A stretch of 14,696 nucleotides of DNA from Desulfobulbus sp. (GCA_030600525.1 JAUVLX010000054.1:1-14696); one strand, 5' to 3'. Positions 6,876 through 14,645 are shown, counted from the stretch's first letter. A program made the numbers and translations. Notes: generated by a model from the sequence alone, not told the origin.

Positions 6876-7862
6876 TTATAGTGAAAATATCTTTTCGTAA
6901 GGGTCACATCCATTAGCTGCAATTTTTTGCGCGAACTGTTCAGTCCCTGAAAACACTTTTAATTCGGATATATATTTCATCTGTTCATCGATACTTAACA
7001 TGGCCATTGCGATGGAAACTTTTGTCCTGGAAAAACCGAACTGAGAGTTAGCCCGGTTTCCTTTTGGGAAAAAAGTTGCTACATCAACTCCTGCATCTCT
7101 ACAGGCAGCCTGCAAATCAAACCCTAAAACAACTCCCTTGGAGCTATTTTGAGCTTGATTAATACGTATCACGGTAGCAAAGGTGACAACATTCGAGGTA
7201 AAATATGTACTTAATTTTTCCGGCGCAATTTTCATAGCAAGCATTTGTTTCTCGCCAGCTGATGACGCATAGATAAGGCGTAGGATATCCATGCCACATG
7301 TTGGTGGTGCAAAAAGAAACATGTAATAATCACTGCCAGCTAACGGCAAATATTTTTGCAAATAATTATGGATAAGAAACCCTGCATTGTTCCCGGGACA
7401 GCCTGCACCGTGCATTTCGGCCCCTTTCAGCACAAGCCAAGGAGCTTTTAACAACCAGAGTGAACCGATACTCCCTATTGTATAGAGCTTATCGGGCCCG
7501 ATGATTCCATCTGCGATTGCGTCCCAATTTTCATAATTCAATAGCGTACCGGGCGAAGCATCAAAAAACTGACTTTGGAAACTCCCTGTCTTCCACTGTA
7601 GAAAAGCAGTCTTGCCTGAACCATTTCGAATGGAAAACCAGACCGGGATACCAGAGGATGTTAAAGCGCCGAGTAATGAACCTTTGCCCCTGGTGCATCC
7701 GGTTAATTCAGACAACATATCAAGCAATAGAGTTGCTGGGCCACCTTCCAGCTGGGCATACTCTGCATTGGTTATGACCAACATGCCGGGATCATTTTTT
7801 TCGACCCCTAACTCTGTCATAATCTGTGTAATTGTTTTTTTTGCTGCAATCAGTTCGTTCAT
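6876..7862 (-). CDS. FmdE-like protein at the end of the B12-riboswitch ABC operon
   Basis: The product is about 328 residues with no signal peptide, so it is probably cytoplasmic. Two regions recall the FmdE family (formylmethanofuran dehydrogenase subunit E-like): an N-terminal ELTGCTRGKGSL (about 52-63), like the family's TGCTxGKGN segment, and a central MHGAGCPGNNAGF (150-162) resembling the HGHxCPG motif, followed by PPTCGMD (187-192). H151, C155 and C189 are candidate metal ligands; C56 may be a fourth. The match is from memory of motifs, not a search. The preferred start is ATG 7862, preceded by GGGA; an in-frame ATG at 7928 adds 22 residues, abuts the ATPase stop (TGAATG) and has no ribosome binding site. 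As the last gene of the operon it may handle a metal or the imported compound. Its function is unknown. Confidence 0.6.
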   Translation of the reverse strand: MNELIAAKKTITQIMTELGVEKNDPGMLVITNAEYAQLEGGPATLLLDMLSELTGCTRGKGSLLGALTSSGIPVWFSIRNGSGKTAFLQWKTGSFQSQFFDASPGTLLNYENWDAIADGIIGPDKLYTIGSIGSLWLLKAPWLVLKGAEMHGAGCPGNNAGFLIHNYLQKYLPLAGSDYYMFLFAPPTCGMDILRLIYASSAGEKQMLAMKIAPEKLSTYFTSNVVTFATVIRINQAQNSSKGVVLGFDLQAACRDAGVDVATFFPKGNRANSQFGFSRTKVSIAMAMLSIDEQMKYISELKVFSGTEQFAQKIAANGCDPYEKIFSL

Positions 7863-7928
7863 GGTTTTCCCACGTCTTAAAAGTTTACAGAATACAGCCC
7901 TGCACCGCAATTGAAATGCAGGATACAT

Positions 7929-8645
7929 TCATCTAAAAAACGAAAAATGCGTATACAGTTCCTTTTCAATTTCAAGGATTGCTGGATTGCGCAGGTTTCT
8001 TTCATGTGTCGGAGTGCTGTTTGTGATGTGCTTGCTTACGCTGGTTGGTTTATCACTAAGAACAATTATGTCATCCCCTAGAATAATAGCAGCCTGAATA
8101 TCATGGGTTACAAAAAAGACAGTACGCCTGTCTCTTTTCCATAAATCGATAAAAGAAGTAATCAGAGATGCCTTAATCTCCAGATCCAATGATTTGAAGG
8201 GTTCGTCCATTAACAAGATATCCGAAGAAAAAGAAAATGCCCTAGCAATGGCAACCCGTTGCTTCATGCCCCCACTCAGTTGTTTCGGGTAATAGTCCCT
8301 GTAATCCCAGAGACCGACAGTTTCGAGATTTGATTTTATGATGCGTTCTCTCTCCTGTTGGCTCATTTTATCTTTCAAGATAAAATCAATATTTTCGGCA
8401 ACAGTTTTCCATTCAAGCAGCCGTGGTTCCTGGAACAGAAAACTGATGCCCTTGCCGTCAAAACCTTCAATGGTACCGGAATCCGGTTCAACAAGGTTCG
8501 AGAAGAGGTTAAGCAAAGTAGTTTTACCACAACCTGATGGCCCAAGAATTGAGGCAACCCGCCCATCTTCAACAGAAAAGGACAAATTATCCAGAACCGT
8601 TAATCCTCCATATTGCTTCGTGATTTCGTTAACTGAAAAAGTCAT
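7929..8645 (-). CDS. ABC transporter ATP-binding protein (TauB/SsuB type)
   Basis: This 238-residue nucleotide-binding subunit powers the importer encoded by the two preceding genes. All motifs are intact: Walker A GPSGCGKT (35-42), Q-loop Gln 72, signature LSGGMKQR (123-130), Walker B ILLMDEP (143-149), D-loop SLD and switch His 181 (VTHD). The sequence after the Q-loop (EPRLLEWKTVAENI) is typical of the taurine, sulfonate and nitrate importer subfamily. The ATG at 8645 lies four bases after the permease stop, so its ribosome binding site would be in the permease end. The C-terminal tail is short with no regulatory domain. Confidence 0.93.
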   Translation of the reverse strand: MTFSVNEITKQYGGLTVLDNLSFSVEDGRVASILGPSGCGKTTLLNLFSNLVEPDSGTIEGFDGKGISFLFQEPRLLEWKTVAENIDFILKDKMSQQERERIIKSNLETVGLWDYRDYYPKQLSGGMKQRVAIARAFSFSSDILLMDEPFKSLDLEIKASLITSFIDLWKRDRRTVFFVTHDIQAAIILGDDIIVLSDKPTSVSKHITNSTPTHERNLRNPAILEIEKELYTHFSFFR

Positions 8646-8648
8646 GCA

Positions 8649-9401
8649 TTATTTCCATTTTTCTATCCTATGCTGAACAACAGATAGCCCCCAGTCGAAA
8701 CAAGAGGATATCAGTACAGCTATCAAGGTCCAGGCAAAAACACCTGCGGTATTAAGACTGATCTGCTCCATCTGCAAATGAGTGCCGATACTCATCTGTG
8801 GTTGACTCAACACTTCTGCGGCGATGACAACCTTGAGGTTCAAGCCAAGAGAGGTGCTGGCTCCCGCTAACAAGTATGAAAAGATGGAAGGGAGATAGAG
8901 TTCCGTAATAACTCTTGTCTTTTTAACCTTATACATCTTTGCTACTTCCAAGAGCTTGGGATCGACATTCCTAATACCCGCCACAATGTTGCCATACAGA
9001 ATTGGGAAAATAACCAGGAAGCCGACCAGCACCGGGGCTATCTCCGTATGAACCCAAATAAGCGCTAGAAGGATGACAGACATTGTCGGGGTTGCCTTGG
9101 TGACACTAACTATTGGTGTAAAAAAGATATATGCCGTCTTAAAACTTCCACCGATAATCCCCATTATCAAGGCGATAACCAGAGCAACACCAAATCCAAC
9201 CAGACTTCGCAAGACGGTATGGATGACAGATTCCAGAAAACCAGGGTCACTAATCAATGCGGAAATATTTTGTAAAATTGCCTCAGGGGCTGGTACTAAT
9301 ATTTCCGCACCGACCCGAATAGACAAAATTTTCCAGAGGCAACCGAGGAAGATGATGGAAGAGAAAAGGAGGAGCTTATCTTTTATAATACAGGCCTTCA
9401 T
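8649..9401 (-). CDS. ABC transporter permease (TauC/SsuC type)
   Basis: The 250-residue inner-membrane protein has about six hydrophobic segments (near 10-27, 60-85, 90-118, 121-141, 170-195 and 220-240). The EAA-loop sequence LEVAKMYKVKKTRVITELYLP (151-171) contacts the ATPase. It belongs to the binding-protein-dependent permease family that includes TauC and SsuC and probably works as a homodimer. The start at ATG 9401 is preferred over an upstream in-frame ATG at 9494, because the protein then begins just before its first membrane segment and a GGAGG lies 10 bases upstream. It overlaps the 3' end of the substrate-binding gene by 26 bases, indicating coupled translation. Confidence 0.9.
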   Translation of the reverse strand: MKACIIKDKLLLFSSIIFLGCLWKILSIRVGAEILVPAPEAILQNISALISDPGFLESVIHTVLRSLVGFGVALVIALIMGIIGGSFKTAYIFFTPIVSVTKATPTMSVILLALIWVHTEIAPVLVGFLVIFPILYGNIVAGIRNVDPKLLEVAKMYKVKKTRVITELYLPSIFSYLLAGASTSLGLNLKVVIAAEVLSQPQMSIGTHLQMEQISLNTAGVFAWTLIAVLISSCFDWGLSVVQHRIEKWK

Positions 9402-10389
9402 CCGGCACCTTGCCTCCAACGGCCTTTGGGTTGTAGTTGTGAAGAGTTGTAAACAGGGTATTGAGTTCTTTCTGGGCATCGGCGGCATCAACATAAGACA
9501 AATTACACCCTGGAATACCCATTGCTGCAGGTTTTGCTTTCATCCCGATGCCTAATTCTTCAGCATATTTGCCTGCTGCTTCAGTATTTGCATTCATCCA
9601 GGCAATACTCTTTTCGTACTCTGTCAGGAATGCTTCAACCACTTCTGGATGTTTTTCAATAAGCTCATTTTTTATAAGCAGTGCGCCCTGAGGAAACCCT
9701 TTATGTTGAGACCCGGTCGTCTTTTGCCATTCCTGCTGGAGATCCAACACGATATTTGTATCTTTCTTACGCAGTTTAACCTTGGCTACCATGGGTTCAG
9801 GCATGATTGAGACAGCGCTCTTTCCACCGAGAAAGGACATGGCCAGAGCCTGTGGGCCTCCGGAAAGATATTTCAAGGTGACATCTTTTTGTGGTTCAAG
9901 GCCATTTTCGCGTAGGAGGGACTGAAAAACAAAATCCGGAGTCAACCCTCTTGCGTGCATGAAAATCGTTCGGCCTCTGAGGTCTTCCCAACCTTTTAAT
10001 TTTACACTACTAACAACATAAAGATTCCCCCACACCATGGCACCTGCAAGAGTATAGGGAACGCCTTTGTTGTATAGTTTCGCACCGAGATTTGAGGCAA
10101 TCATGACAATGTCGAGTTCGCCTGAAATTGTCTTTGCAGCCACCTGATCCGGTGATGTTATGACCTGATATTTTGCAGATACGTGATCGCCTAAAGGTGG
10201 TTTTTCCGTAAACATCTTAACCATGCTGAGTGTCGACACGCCGAATACCGCCCCAATATTGAGATGTAATGGCGTACTTTCGGAAGATGGTGCGGATGCA
10301 GCCCTTATCGGGCTAAAAAAGATGCAGGCGAGAAATAGTGCGAGGGTAAACAGAATAAAAATCGGTTGCCCAAAAAGCTTTTTTTTCAT
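9376..10389 (-). CDS. ABC transporter substrate-binding protein (NMT1/TauA-like) under B12 riboswitch control
   Basis: The 337-residue exported protein starts with a Sec signal peptide (MKKKLFGQPIFILFTLALFL, cleavage probably after SPIRAASA near residue 33). The Cys at 22 is not in a good lipobox, so it is probably soluble in the periplasm. The mature part has features of NMT1/TauA-like binding proteins: a GVSTLSMVKMF start, PDQVAAKTISGELDIVMI, LKGWEDLRGRTIFM, and a C-terminal region beginning LIEKHPEVVEAFLTEYEKSI. Homologues bind taurine, sulfonates, nitrate, pyrimidine precursors or aromatic compounds. The ligand here cannot be read from sequence. The ATG at 10389 has AAGGAG five bases upstream. 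It is the first gene of the operon, behind a cobalamin riboswitch and terminator, so its ligand is probably tied to cobamide supply. Confidence 0.88.
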   Translation of the reverse strand: MKKKLFGQPIFILFTLALFLACIFFSPIRAASAPSSESTPLHLNIGAVFGVSTLSMVKMFTEKPPLGDHVSAKYQVITSPDQVAAKTISGELDIVMIASNLGAKLYNKGVPYTLAGAMVWGNLYVVSSVKLKGWEDLRGRTIFMHARGLTPDFVFQSLLRENGLEPQKDVTLKYLSGGPQALAMSFLGGKSAVSIMPEPMVAKVKLRKKDTNIVLDLQQEWQKTTGSQHKGFPQGALLIKNELIEKHPEVVEAFLTEYEKSIAWMNANTEAAGKYAEELGIGMKAKPAAMGIPGCNLSYVDAADAQKELNTLFTTLHNYNPKAVGGKVPDEGLYYKR

Positions 10390-10516
10390 CACGTCTCCTT
10401 GTTGAAATGCATGGAAAAACATGCGGCAGCCAGATACACACAAGCCAGTTATCTCTATGATACAAGCCCGTTACCTGCCTTTTTTGTTCGTCGTCTCGCC
10501 ACCGCTTTACCAGGCC

Positions 10517-10556
10517 AAAAAAAAATCCCGGATCAATTTTCAAATTGATCCGGGAT
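10517..10556 (-). terminator. Intrinsic terminator of riboswitch 2 (expression platform)
   Basis: On the minus strand, ATCCCGGATCAATTT pairs perfectly with AAATTGATCCGGGAT (15 bases, arms 10542-10556 and 10525-10539), followed by eight or more T residues. A GGG lies immediately before the stem (GGGCATCCC on the minus strand), as in riboswitch 1. A separate hairpin, ATCTCTTT with AAAGAGAT (10588-10610), lies between aptamer and terminator. The substrate-binding gene begins about 130 bases beyond the terminator. Confidence 0.9.
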
Positions 10557-10693
10557 GCCCTGTTGTATCCTCAGATATTCACATCAAATCTCTTTTTTCC
10601 ACAAAGAGATCAAGTTGAAAGTAACGCCTTCAATGTACGAAACACCGAAACAGAAACTTTCTCTTACCAACACAAATGTGTCGGGATATATGT

Positions 10694-10869
10694 TTTCAGG
10701 CAGGTCTTCTGACTTTTCTCCTTTTGCAACGGCCTTCCCACTTTTTCAGCAGTGGCACACAAGGTCACAAAAGTCCCTTACTATCAGCTAAGGGGAGAAT
10801 TACAGCGGCGGGCCCGTCCCGGAATTACACCGGGTTCCCTTTCTCTTCCACTAGGTGTGGAACCTGAAA
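10694..10869 (-). ncRNA. Cobalamin (B12) riboswitch 2
   Basis: Read on the minus strand, the closing helix is TTTCAGG (10863-10869) with CCTGAAA (10694-10700). Conserved parts include GGTTCC near the 5' end, AAAGGGAA, the core CCCGCCGCTGTAA, the B12 box GCCACTG (10750-10756), GGGAAGG, and CAGAAGACCTGCC at the 3' end. A terminator follows about 140 bases later, so B12 binding most likely stops transcription of the ABC importer operon. The linker between aptamer and terminator is longer than in riboswitch 1 and holds an extra hairpin. Confidence 0.93.
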
Positions 10870-10878
10870 CAGACCATA

Positions 10879-10907
10879 TGAAAACATAAATATGCTGCAG
10901 GTGTCAA
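10879..10907 (-). promoter_or_regulatory. Possible promoter of riboswitch 2
   Basis: A consensus TTGACA (10902-10907) is well placed upstream of the aptamer. The matching -10 at 17 bases would be TTTTCA (10879-10884), which is poor. The -35 is convincing by position and by comparison with the other three leaders; the -10 is not. Confidence 0.35.
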
Positions 10908-10938
10908 TTATTGTTATTCTCAATAGTTAAGAGATAGT

Positions 10939-11145
10939 CCCGATTTATTGGAAGAATCGGGCCTTGATCAAAGTGAATTGCGTTAAGATTGCCATCTCGA
11001 AGACCTGTAATTACGGAATAACCTTCTACTTGATTTTCCTACTGTATCTGTAAAATAGCGCTAGTGAACAGTCAAAACATTTCACTTTCAATACTATCCA
11101 TATCATTTAACGATATCGTACACCGTTAAGCACCTTCCAAGGTGC
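10939..11145. repeat. Two stem-loops between nrdG and riboswitch 2
   Basis: The stretch from 10908 to 11166 has no gene. It contains CCCGATT / AATCGGG (10939-10961, 9-base loop) and, nearer the nrdG stop, GCACCTT / AAGGTGC (11130-11145, 2-base gap). The second lies 21 bases after nrdG on the minus strand and may serve as its 3' end, but no T tract follows. A looser TTAACG / CGTTAA pair lies beside it. Confidence 0.45.
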
Positions 11146-11166
11146 ATTTCCCTCCGACTATAAGCT

Positions 11167-11751
11167 CTATACAGGTATGTACTGCTGGACAACATATCGC
11201 GAGCCCTCAGGAATCATTTTTTTCACAACCTGGATATCTTCTTCTCCTAGCAAAGCAGGATAATAGGTGGTTCTAAAATGGTGCGGTAGTCCACTGGAGC
11301 CAATAAGATCCATAGAGTCCCGGATACATGCTATATCAACTGCTGTACCGCATAACTGGTCATATTTTTTACAGGGCGCTTTAACATCCATGGCGATATA
11401 ATCGATTAAGTTATTTTCCAACAATTCCAGCAGGCATTGCGGGTCACTACCATTGGTGTCCAGCTTCACCGCAAATCCCAGTGCTTTAATTTCCGACACA
11501 AAGCGCATTAAATCCGGTTGCAGAGTAGGTTCACCACCCGTAATAACCAATCCTTCCAGCATCCCGGTATACTTTTCCATAAAACTAAGGACACCTTCTT
11601 CCATATGGGGAGAGTGTTGTACCGACCTGCTCCATAAATGCTGATTATGACAATAGGGACATTTAAAATTACATCCCTGCGTAAAAATTATTGCAGCCGG
11701 CTTCCCTGGGAAATCGCTGAGGGTAAACGACTGAAACCCACCGATCAGCAT
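11167..11751 (-). CDS. nrdG: Anaerobic ribonucleotide reductase activating protein (radical SAM)
   Basis: The 194-residue radical SAM enzyme uses a [4Fe-4S] cluster and S-adenosylmethionine to generate the glycyl radical on NrdD. The cluster motif CNFKCPYC (Cys 27, 31 and 34; CX3CX2C) and the SAM-binding GGEPTLQPDL are intact, and the length is normal for the family. Its start overlaps the nrdD stop (ATGCTGA, seven bases shared), with no ribosome binding site of its own, so it is translated by coupling with nrdD. It therefore falls under the same cobalamin riboswitch. Confidence 0.95.
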   Translation of the reverse strand: MLIGGFQSFTLSDFPGKPAAIIFTQGCNFKCPYCHNQHLWSRSVQHSPHMEEGVLSFMEKYTGMLEGLVITGGEPTLQPDLMRFVSEIKALGFAVKLDTNGSDPQCLLELLENNLIDYIAMDVKAPCKKYDQLCGTAVDIACIRDSMDLIGSSGLPHHFRTTYYPALLGEEDIQVVKKMIPEGSRYVVQQYIPV

Positions 11752-13886
11752 GACTGCGCCGCCAATTGAAAATGACGCCTTTTGCCAAATTCAGCACGTT
11801 TGCCTTTATTCCACTGATCAATGGGTCTCATATAGCCGACAACCCTTGAATAAATCTCTGTCTGTGCACCGCAGTGTTCACACTTTTCCTGCTCACCATT
11901 CAGATAGCCATGGGTAGGACAGATAGAAAAAGAAGGCGAGATGGTAAAGTAAGGAAGGTGGTATCTGGTACAGACAGTACGAACAAAGGTTTTCAACGCC
12001 TCCTTGTCCGCTACAGCCTCTCCGAGGAAAACATGCAATACAGTCCCACCGGTATACTTTGTCTGCAGTTTGTCCTGAAGGTCAAAGACCTTAAACACAT
12101 CTTCACTATAGTTTATCGGCAACTGGGTTGAATTGGTATACAGTGCGACCTGATCACTTTCATCGGTAAGCGAACTCCGCATGTCAGGAAACCGTTTCTG
12201 GTCAATTCTGGCCAATCGATACCCCGTACCTTCAGCCGGAGTGGCCTCAAGGTTATACAGGTTACCAGTCTCTTCCTGGTAGACGAGCAAACGATCGCGT
12301 ATATGGTCTAGTATCCGCTCGGCAAATGCTCTCCCTTTATCTGTACCGATATCCTCCTGAAACAGGTTAAGACAGGCTTCGTTGCCACCAATAATACCAA
12401 TAGTAGAAAAATGATTGTTCCAGTATGAGGAAGACTGTTCATACACTTGGCGCAAATAAAATCGGGTATAGGGGTACAACCCCCTGCTGGTCAAATCTTC
12501 CAGTACCTTTCGCTTTACCTCAAGGCTTGTCCTGGCAATATCTAATAACCGATCCAACCGGGTGAAGAAATCGCCTTCCCAGGTTGCCTGGTAGCCAAGC
12601 GCCGCCAGATTGATTGTCACCACTCCGATACTGCCGGTCAAGGGATTGGCACCGAACAAGCCACCGCCACGCTTGGCCAACTCACGGATGTCGAGCCGCA
12701 GCCGACAACACATAGAGCGGGCGTCTTCCGGGGAAAGGTCAGAATTTACATAATTAGCGAAATAAGGAATACCGTATTTTGCAGTTGCCTCCCATAAGAC
12801 GTCGAGTTCCCTGTTGTCCCAATCAAAATCAGCACCAATATTGTAGGTTGGAATGGGAAAGGTAAACACCCGCCCTTGGGCGTCTCCTTCACCCATGACC
12901 TCCAGGAAGGCCTGATTAACCATGGTCATTTCCGCCTGGAAATCACCATACGTTTCCTCCTGCTGTGCTCCGCCGATGATAACCGGCTGACCGGCAAGGG
13001 TTGCCGGAGGCTGCAGGTCCATGGTCAGGTTCGTAAATGGTGTCTGGAAGCCGACTCTGGTGGGAACGTTCAGGTTAAAAACGAATTCCTGAATGGCCTG
13101 CTTAACATCAGTGTACTGCAGAGCGTCGTAACGGACGAAGGGTGCTAGCAGGGTGTCAAAGCTGGAAAAGGCCTGGGCACCGGCGGCCTCTCCCTGCAGG
13201 GTATAAAAAAAGTTCACGACCTGTCCAAGTGCTGAACGAAAATGCTTGGCCGGCATGGAAACGCTCTTGCCGCTGACTCCGCAGAACCCCTGACGCAGTA
13301 GATCCTGCAAATCCCATCCGACACAGTACGTTGATAACAAACTGAGATCATGCAGGTGGAGATCGCCTGCTTCATGTGCAGCCCGAACCTCTGGCGGATA
13401 AATGGCGTTAAGCCAGTATGTTTTACTGATTTCACTGGAAATATAATGATTCATACCTTGGAGCGAATAACTCATATTAGAGTTTTCCTCTATTTTCCAG
13501 TCCAAGCGCTCCAGGTATTGATCAATAATCCTTACATCTGCCTCCTCTGCGAGCTTACGAGCCATACTACGCTGCTCCCGATATAAAATATACGCTTTAG
13601 CGGTTTTTTTATGAGGGGAACTTAACAGGACCTCTTCCACCAGATCCTGAATGGACTCGACCTCGGGAATTTCGTGCTCTAATAAAGCCTTTGCAAGTCC
13701 CAACACCCAAACGGTCAACCGCCTGGCTTCCGACTGATCGAATTCACCGGTTGCCTGGGCGGCCTTTAAAATGGCACCAGTAATTTTATCGACCTGAAAG
13801 GGGGTTACGTTACCGTTGCGTTTACGGATATTTTGAAAAAACAACTCAGGGGAGACAGCTGCTGCTGCCGGGGAACCATCATACAT
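11745..13886 (-). CDS. nrdD: Class III anaerobic ribonucleoside-triphosphate reductase
   Basis: The 713-residue enzyme makes deoxyribonucleotides from ribonucleotides without oxygen or cobalamin. An N-terminal ATP-cone lies at about 20-112 (VTPFQVDKITGAILKAA). The barrel domain includes SMCCRLRLDI with the Cys 393/394 pair, one of which is probably the thiyl radical residue, and NPLTGSIGVVT. The C-terminus has a zinc site of CPTH (656-659) and CEHC (669-672), His replacing one of the usual Cys, and the glycyl-radical motif RVVGYMRP with Gly 684. The ATG at 13886 has AAGGAG six bases upstream; an in-frame ATG at 13934 lies too close to the aptamer. The gene follows a cobalamin riboswitch by 54 bases with no terminator. 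By the known logic of B12-independent isozymes, B12 should repress it, implying a B12-dependent class II reductase elsewhere. Confidence 0.96.
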   Translation of the reverse strand: MYDGSPAAAAVSPELFFQNIRKRNGNVTPFQVDKITGAILKAAQATGEFDQSEARRLTVWVLGLAKALLEHEIPEVESIQDLVEEVLLSSPHKKTAKAYILYREQRSMARKLAEEADVRIIDQYLERLDWKIEENSNMSYSLQGMNHYISSEISKTYWLNAIYPPEVRAAHEAGDLHLHDLSLLSTYCVGWDLQDLLRQGFCGVSGKSVSMPAKHFRSALGQVVNFFYTLQGEAAGAQAFSSFDTLLAPFVRYDALQYTDVKQAIQEFVFNLNVPTRVGFQTPFTNLTMDLQPPATLAGQPVIIGGAQQEETYGDFQAEMTMVNQAFLEVMGEGDAQGRVFTFPIPTYNIGADFDWDNRELDVLWEATAKYGIPYFANYVNSDLSPEDARSMCCRLRLDIRELAKRGGGLFGANPLTGSIGVVTINLAALGYQATWEGDFFTRLDRLLDIARTSLEVKRKVLEDLTSRGLYPYTRFYLRQVYEQSSSYWNNHFSTIGIIGGNEACLNLFQEDIGTDKGRAFAERILDHIRDRLLVYQEETGNLYNLEATPAEGTGYRLARIDQKRFPDMRSSLTDESDQVALYTNSTQLPINYSEDVFKVFDLQDKLQTKYTGGTVLHVFLGEAVADKEALKTFVRTVCTRYHLPYFTISPSFSICPTHGYLNGEQEKCEHCGAQTEIYSRVVGYMRPIDQWNKGKRAEFGKRRHFQLAAQSC

Positions 13887-13894
13887 GTTTCTCT

Positions 13895-13934
13895 CCTTTC
13901 CGCGAAGGTATGCCTGCACCAAATAAGCAAGCAT
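13895..13934 (-). promoter_or_regulatory. Candidate ribosome-binding-site sequestering hairpins of the nrdD leader
   Basis: On the minus strand, ATGCTTGC (13927-13934) pairs with GCAGGCAT (13910-13917) over eight positions, one of them G-U, with a 9-base loop. Next, CCTT (13905-13908) pairs with AAGG (13895-13898), the first bases of the AAGGAG ribosome binding site (13893-13898). No T tract follows either hairpin. This suggests that riboswitch 3 controls translation initiation, not termination. The second stem is only four pairs, so the mechanism is a proposal. Confidence 0.45.
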
Positions 13935-13939
13935 GAATA

Positions 13940-14118
13940 AACCTGGCAGGTCTTCGGACTCATGGACATGATTCTGCTTACCTACTGGCCGTCGCTTCCC
14001 AACTCTTACTCGAATCAGTGCTTAATGACGGCGGTCGTTTCCATTCACCGCTGCGGGACAGTTCCGGATTCACACCGGATTCCCTTTTACAGCTCCTCCC
14101 TATGAGAAGCACCAGGTT
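13940..14118 (-). ncRNA. Cobalamin (B12) riboswitch 3, upstream of nrdDG
   Basis: On the minus strand, the closing helix is AACCTGG (14112-14118) with CCAGGTT (13940-13946). Inside are AAAAGGGAATCCGG, TGTCCCGCAGCGGTGA, an atypical B12 box AGCACTG (14016-14022, usual GCCACTG), GGGAAG, and CCGAAGACCTGCC. The core GCGGTGAA replaces the GCTGTAA seen in the other three leaders. Overall folding landmarks are intact. It differs from the other leaders in sequence and in lacking a terminator. Confidence 0.93.
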
Positions 14119-14127
14119 GCGACATAC

Positions 14128-14155
14128 TCTATATGGTACCAACCAGCCATGTCAA
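14128..14155 (-). promoter_or_regulatory. Promoter of nrdDG
   Basis: On the minus strand, TTGACA (14150-14155) and TATAGA (14128-14133) are separated by 16 bases. Transcription would begin just before the aptamer's first helix at 14118, so this is a well-placed promoter. Confidence 0.65.
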
Positions 14156-14233
14156 CACAAAATACAGCCATGTATTCTTCAACAATGGCTTAAAGCACGG
14201 ACAATGCATTTTTAAGAAACAAAGGAAAAAGAC

Positions 14234-14250
14234 ATCAAATGTTATTTGAT
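14234..14250. repeat. Short inverted repeat in the divergent riboswitch 3/4 region
   Basis: ATCAAAT and ATTTGAT are separated by GTT. The region from 14156 to 14330 otherwise holds no gene I can support; it separates two divergent riboswitch promoters. The repeat could be an operator shared by both or chance. Confidence 0.3.
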
Positions 14251-14330
14251 CCGTCTCGGAATTCGAGCGGTATCAGACCCTCTCTTCAAAGCCTACCTGA
14301 CAATTATTACTTCCACTTAACCGAACTTGC

Positions 14331-14359
14331 TTGACACCTTTTAAAAATTACTCTAAGAA
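14331..14359 (+). promoter_or_regulatory. Promoter of the fourth cobalamin riboswitch
   Basis: TTGACA (14331-14336) is followed after 17 bases by TAAGAA (14354-14359). The -10 is weak by consensus but identical to that proposed for riboswitch 1. Confidence 0.5.
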
Positions 14360-14378
14360 ATATAGCATACATACAAAG

Positions 14379-14543
14379 TATTGGTGCTTGATGTAACCAT
14401 CGGGCTTAAAAGGGAAAACGGTGCAAGTCCGTTGTGGTCCCGCCGCTGTAACCGGGGACGAAAGCTGTATAATGTCACTGACCATTTAAGGTTGGGAAGA
14501 CGCAGCGAGTAGGATAATCCGGAAGCCAGAAGACCTACCATTG
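14379..14543 (+). ncRNA. Cobalamin (B12) riboswitch 4, target gene beyond the window
   Basis: Conserved parts are GGTGC near the 5' end, TTAAAAGGGAA, GGTCCCGCC, the core GCTGTAACCGGGGACGAA, a B12 box with one change (GTCACTG, 14474-14480), TTGGGAAG, AATCCGGAAG, and CAGAAGACCTACC. The core stretch from CGCTGTAACC to GACGAA is identical to riboswitch 1. The closing helix (TTGGT with ACCA) is weaker than in the others. A terminator follows about 100 bases later. The regulated gene must lie to the right of 14696 on the plus strand. Confidence 0.93.
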
Positions 14544-14645
14544 ACTTTTCTATCAGCGCAAGCGGCGAGGACACCGTATTAGACGCATGATGTAAACTGC
14601 TGAAGCATGTGGCAGTTTATCGGGGTGATGAAGTAAACTGGGCGC

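Noticed and set aside
9376..10389. Lipoprotein signal on the substrate-binding protein (Cys 22)
   Set aside because: The residues before the Cys are F-L-A. The -3 position does not fit a lipobox, while a good signal peptidase I site (SPIRAASA) follows.
9494..10443. Longer N-termini for the permease (start 9494) and substrate-binding protein (start 10443)
   Set aside because: The internal ATGs at 9401 and 10389 have good ribosome binding sites and put the first membrane segment or signal peptide at the N-terminus.
14353..14574. 73-residue minus-strand reading frame across riboswitch 4
   Set aside because: It is antisense to the riboswitch and has no ribosome binding site or family resemblance.
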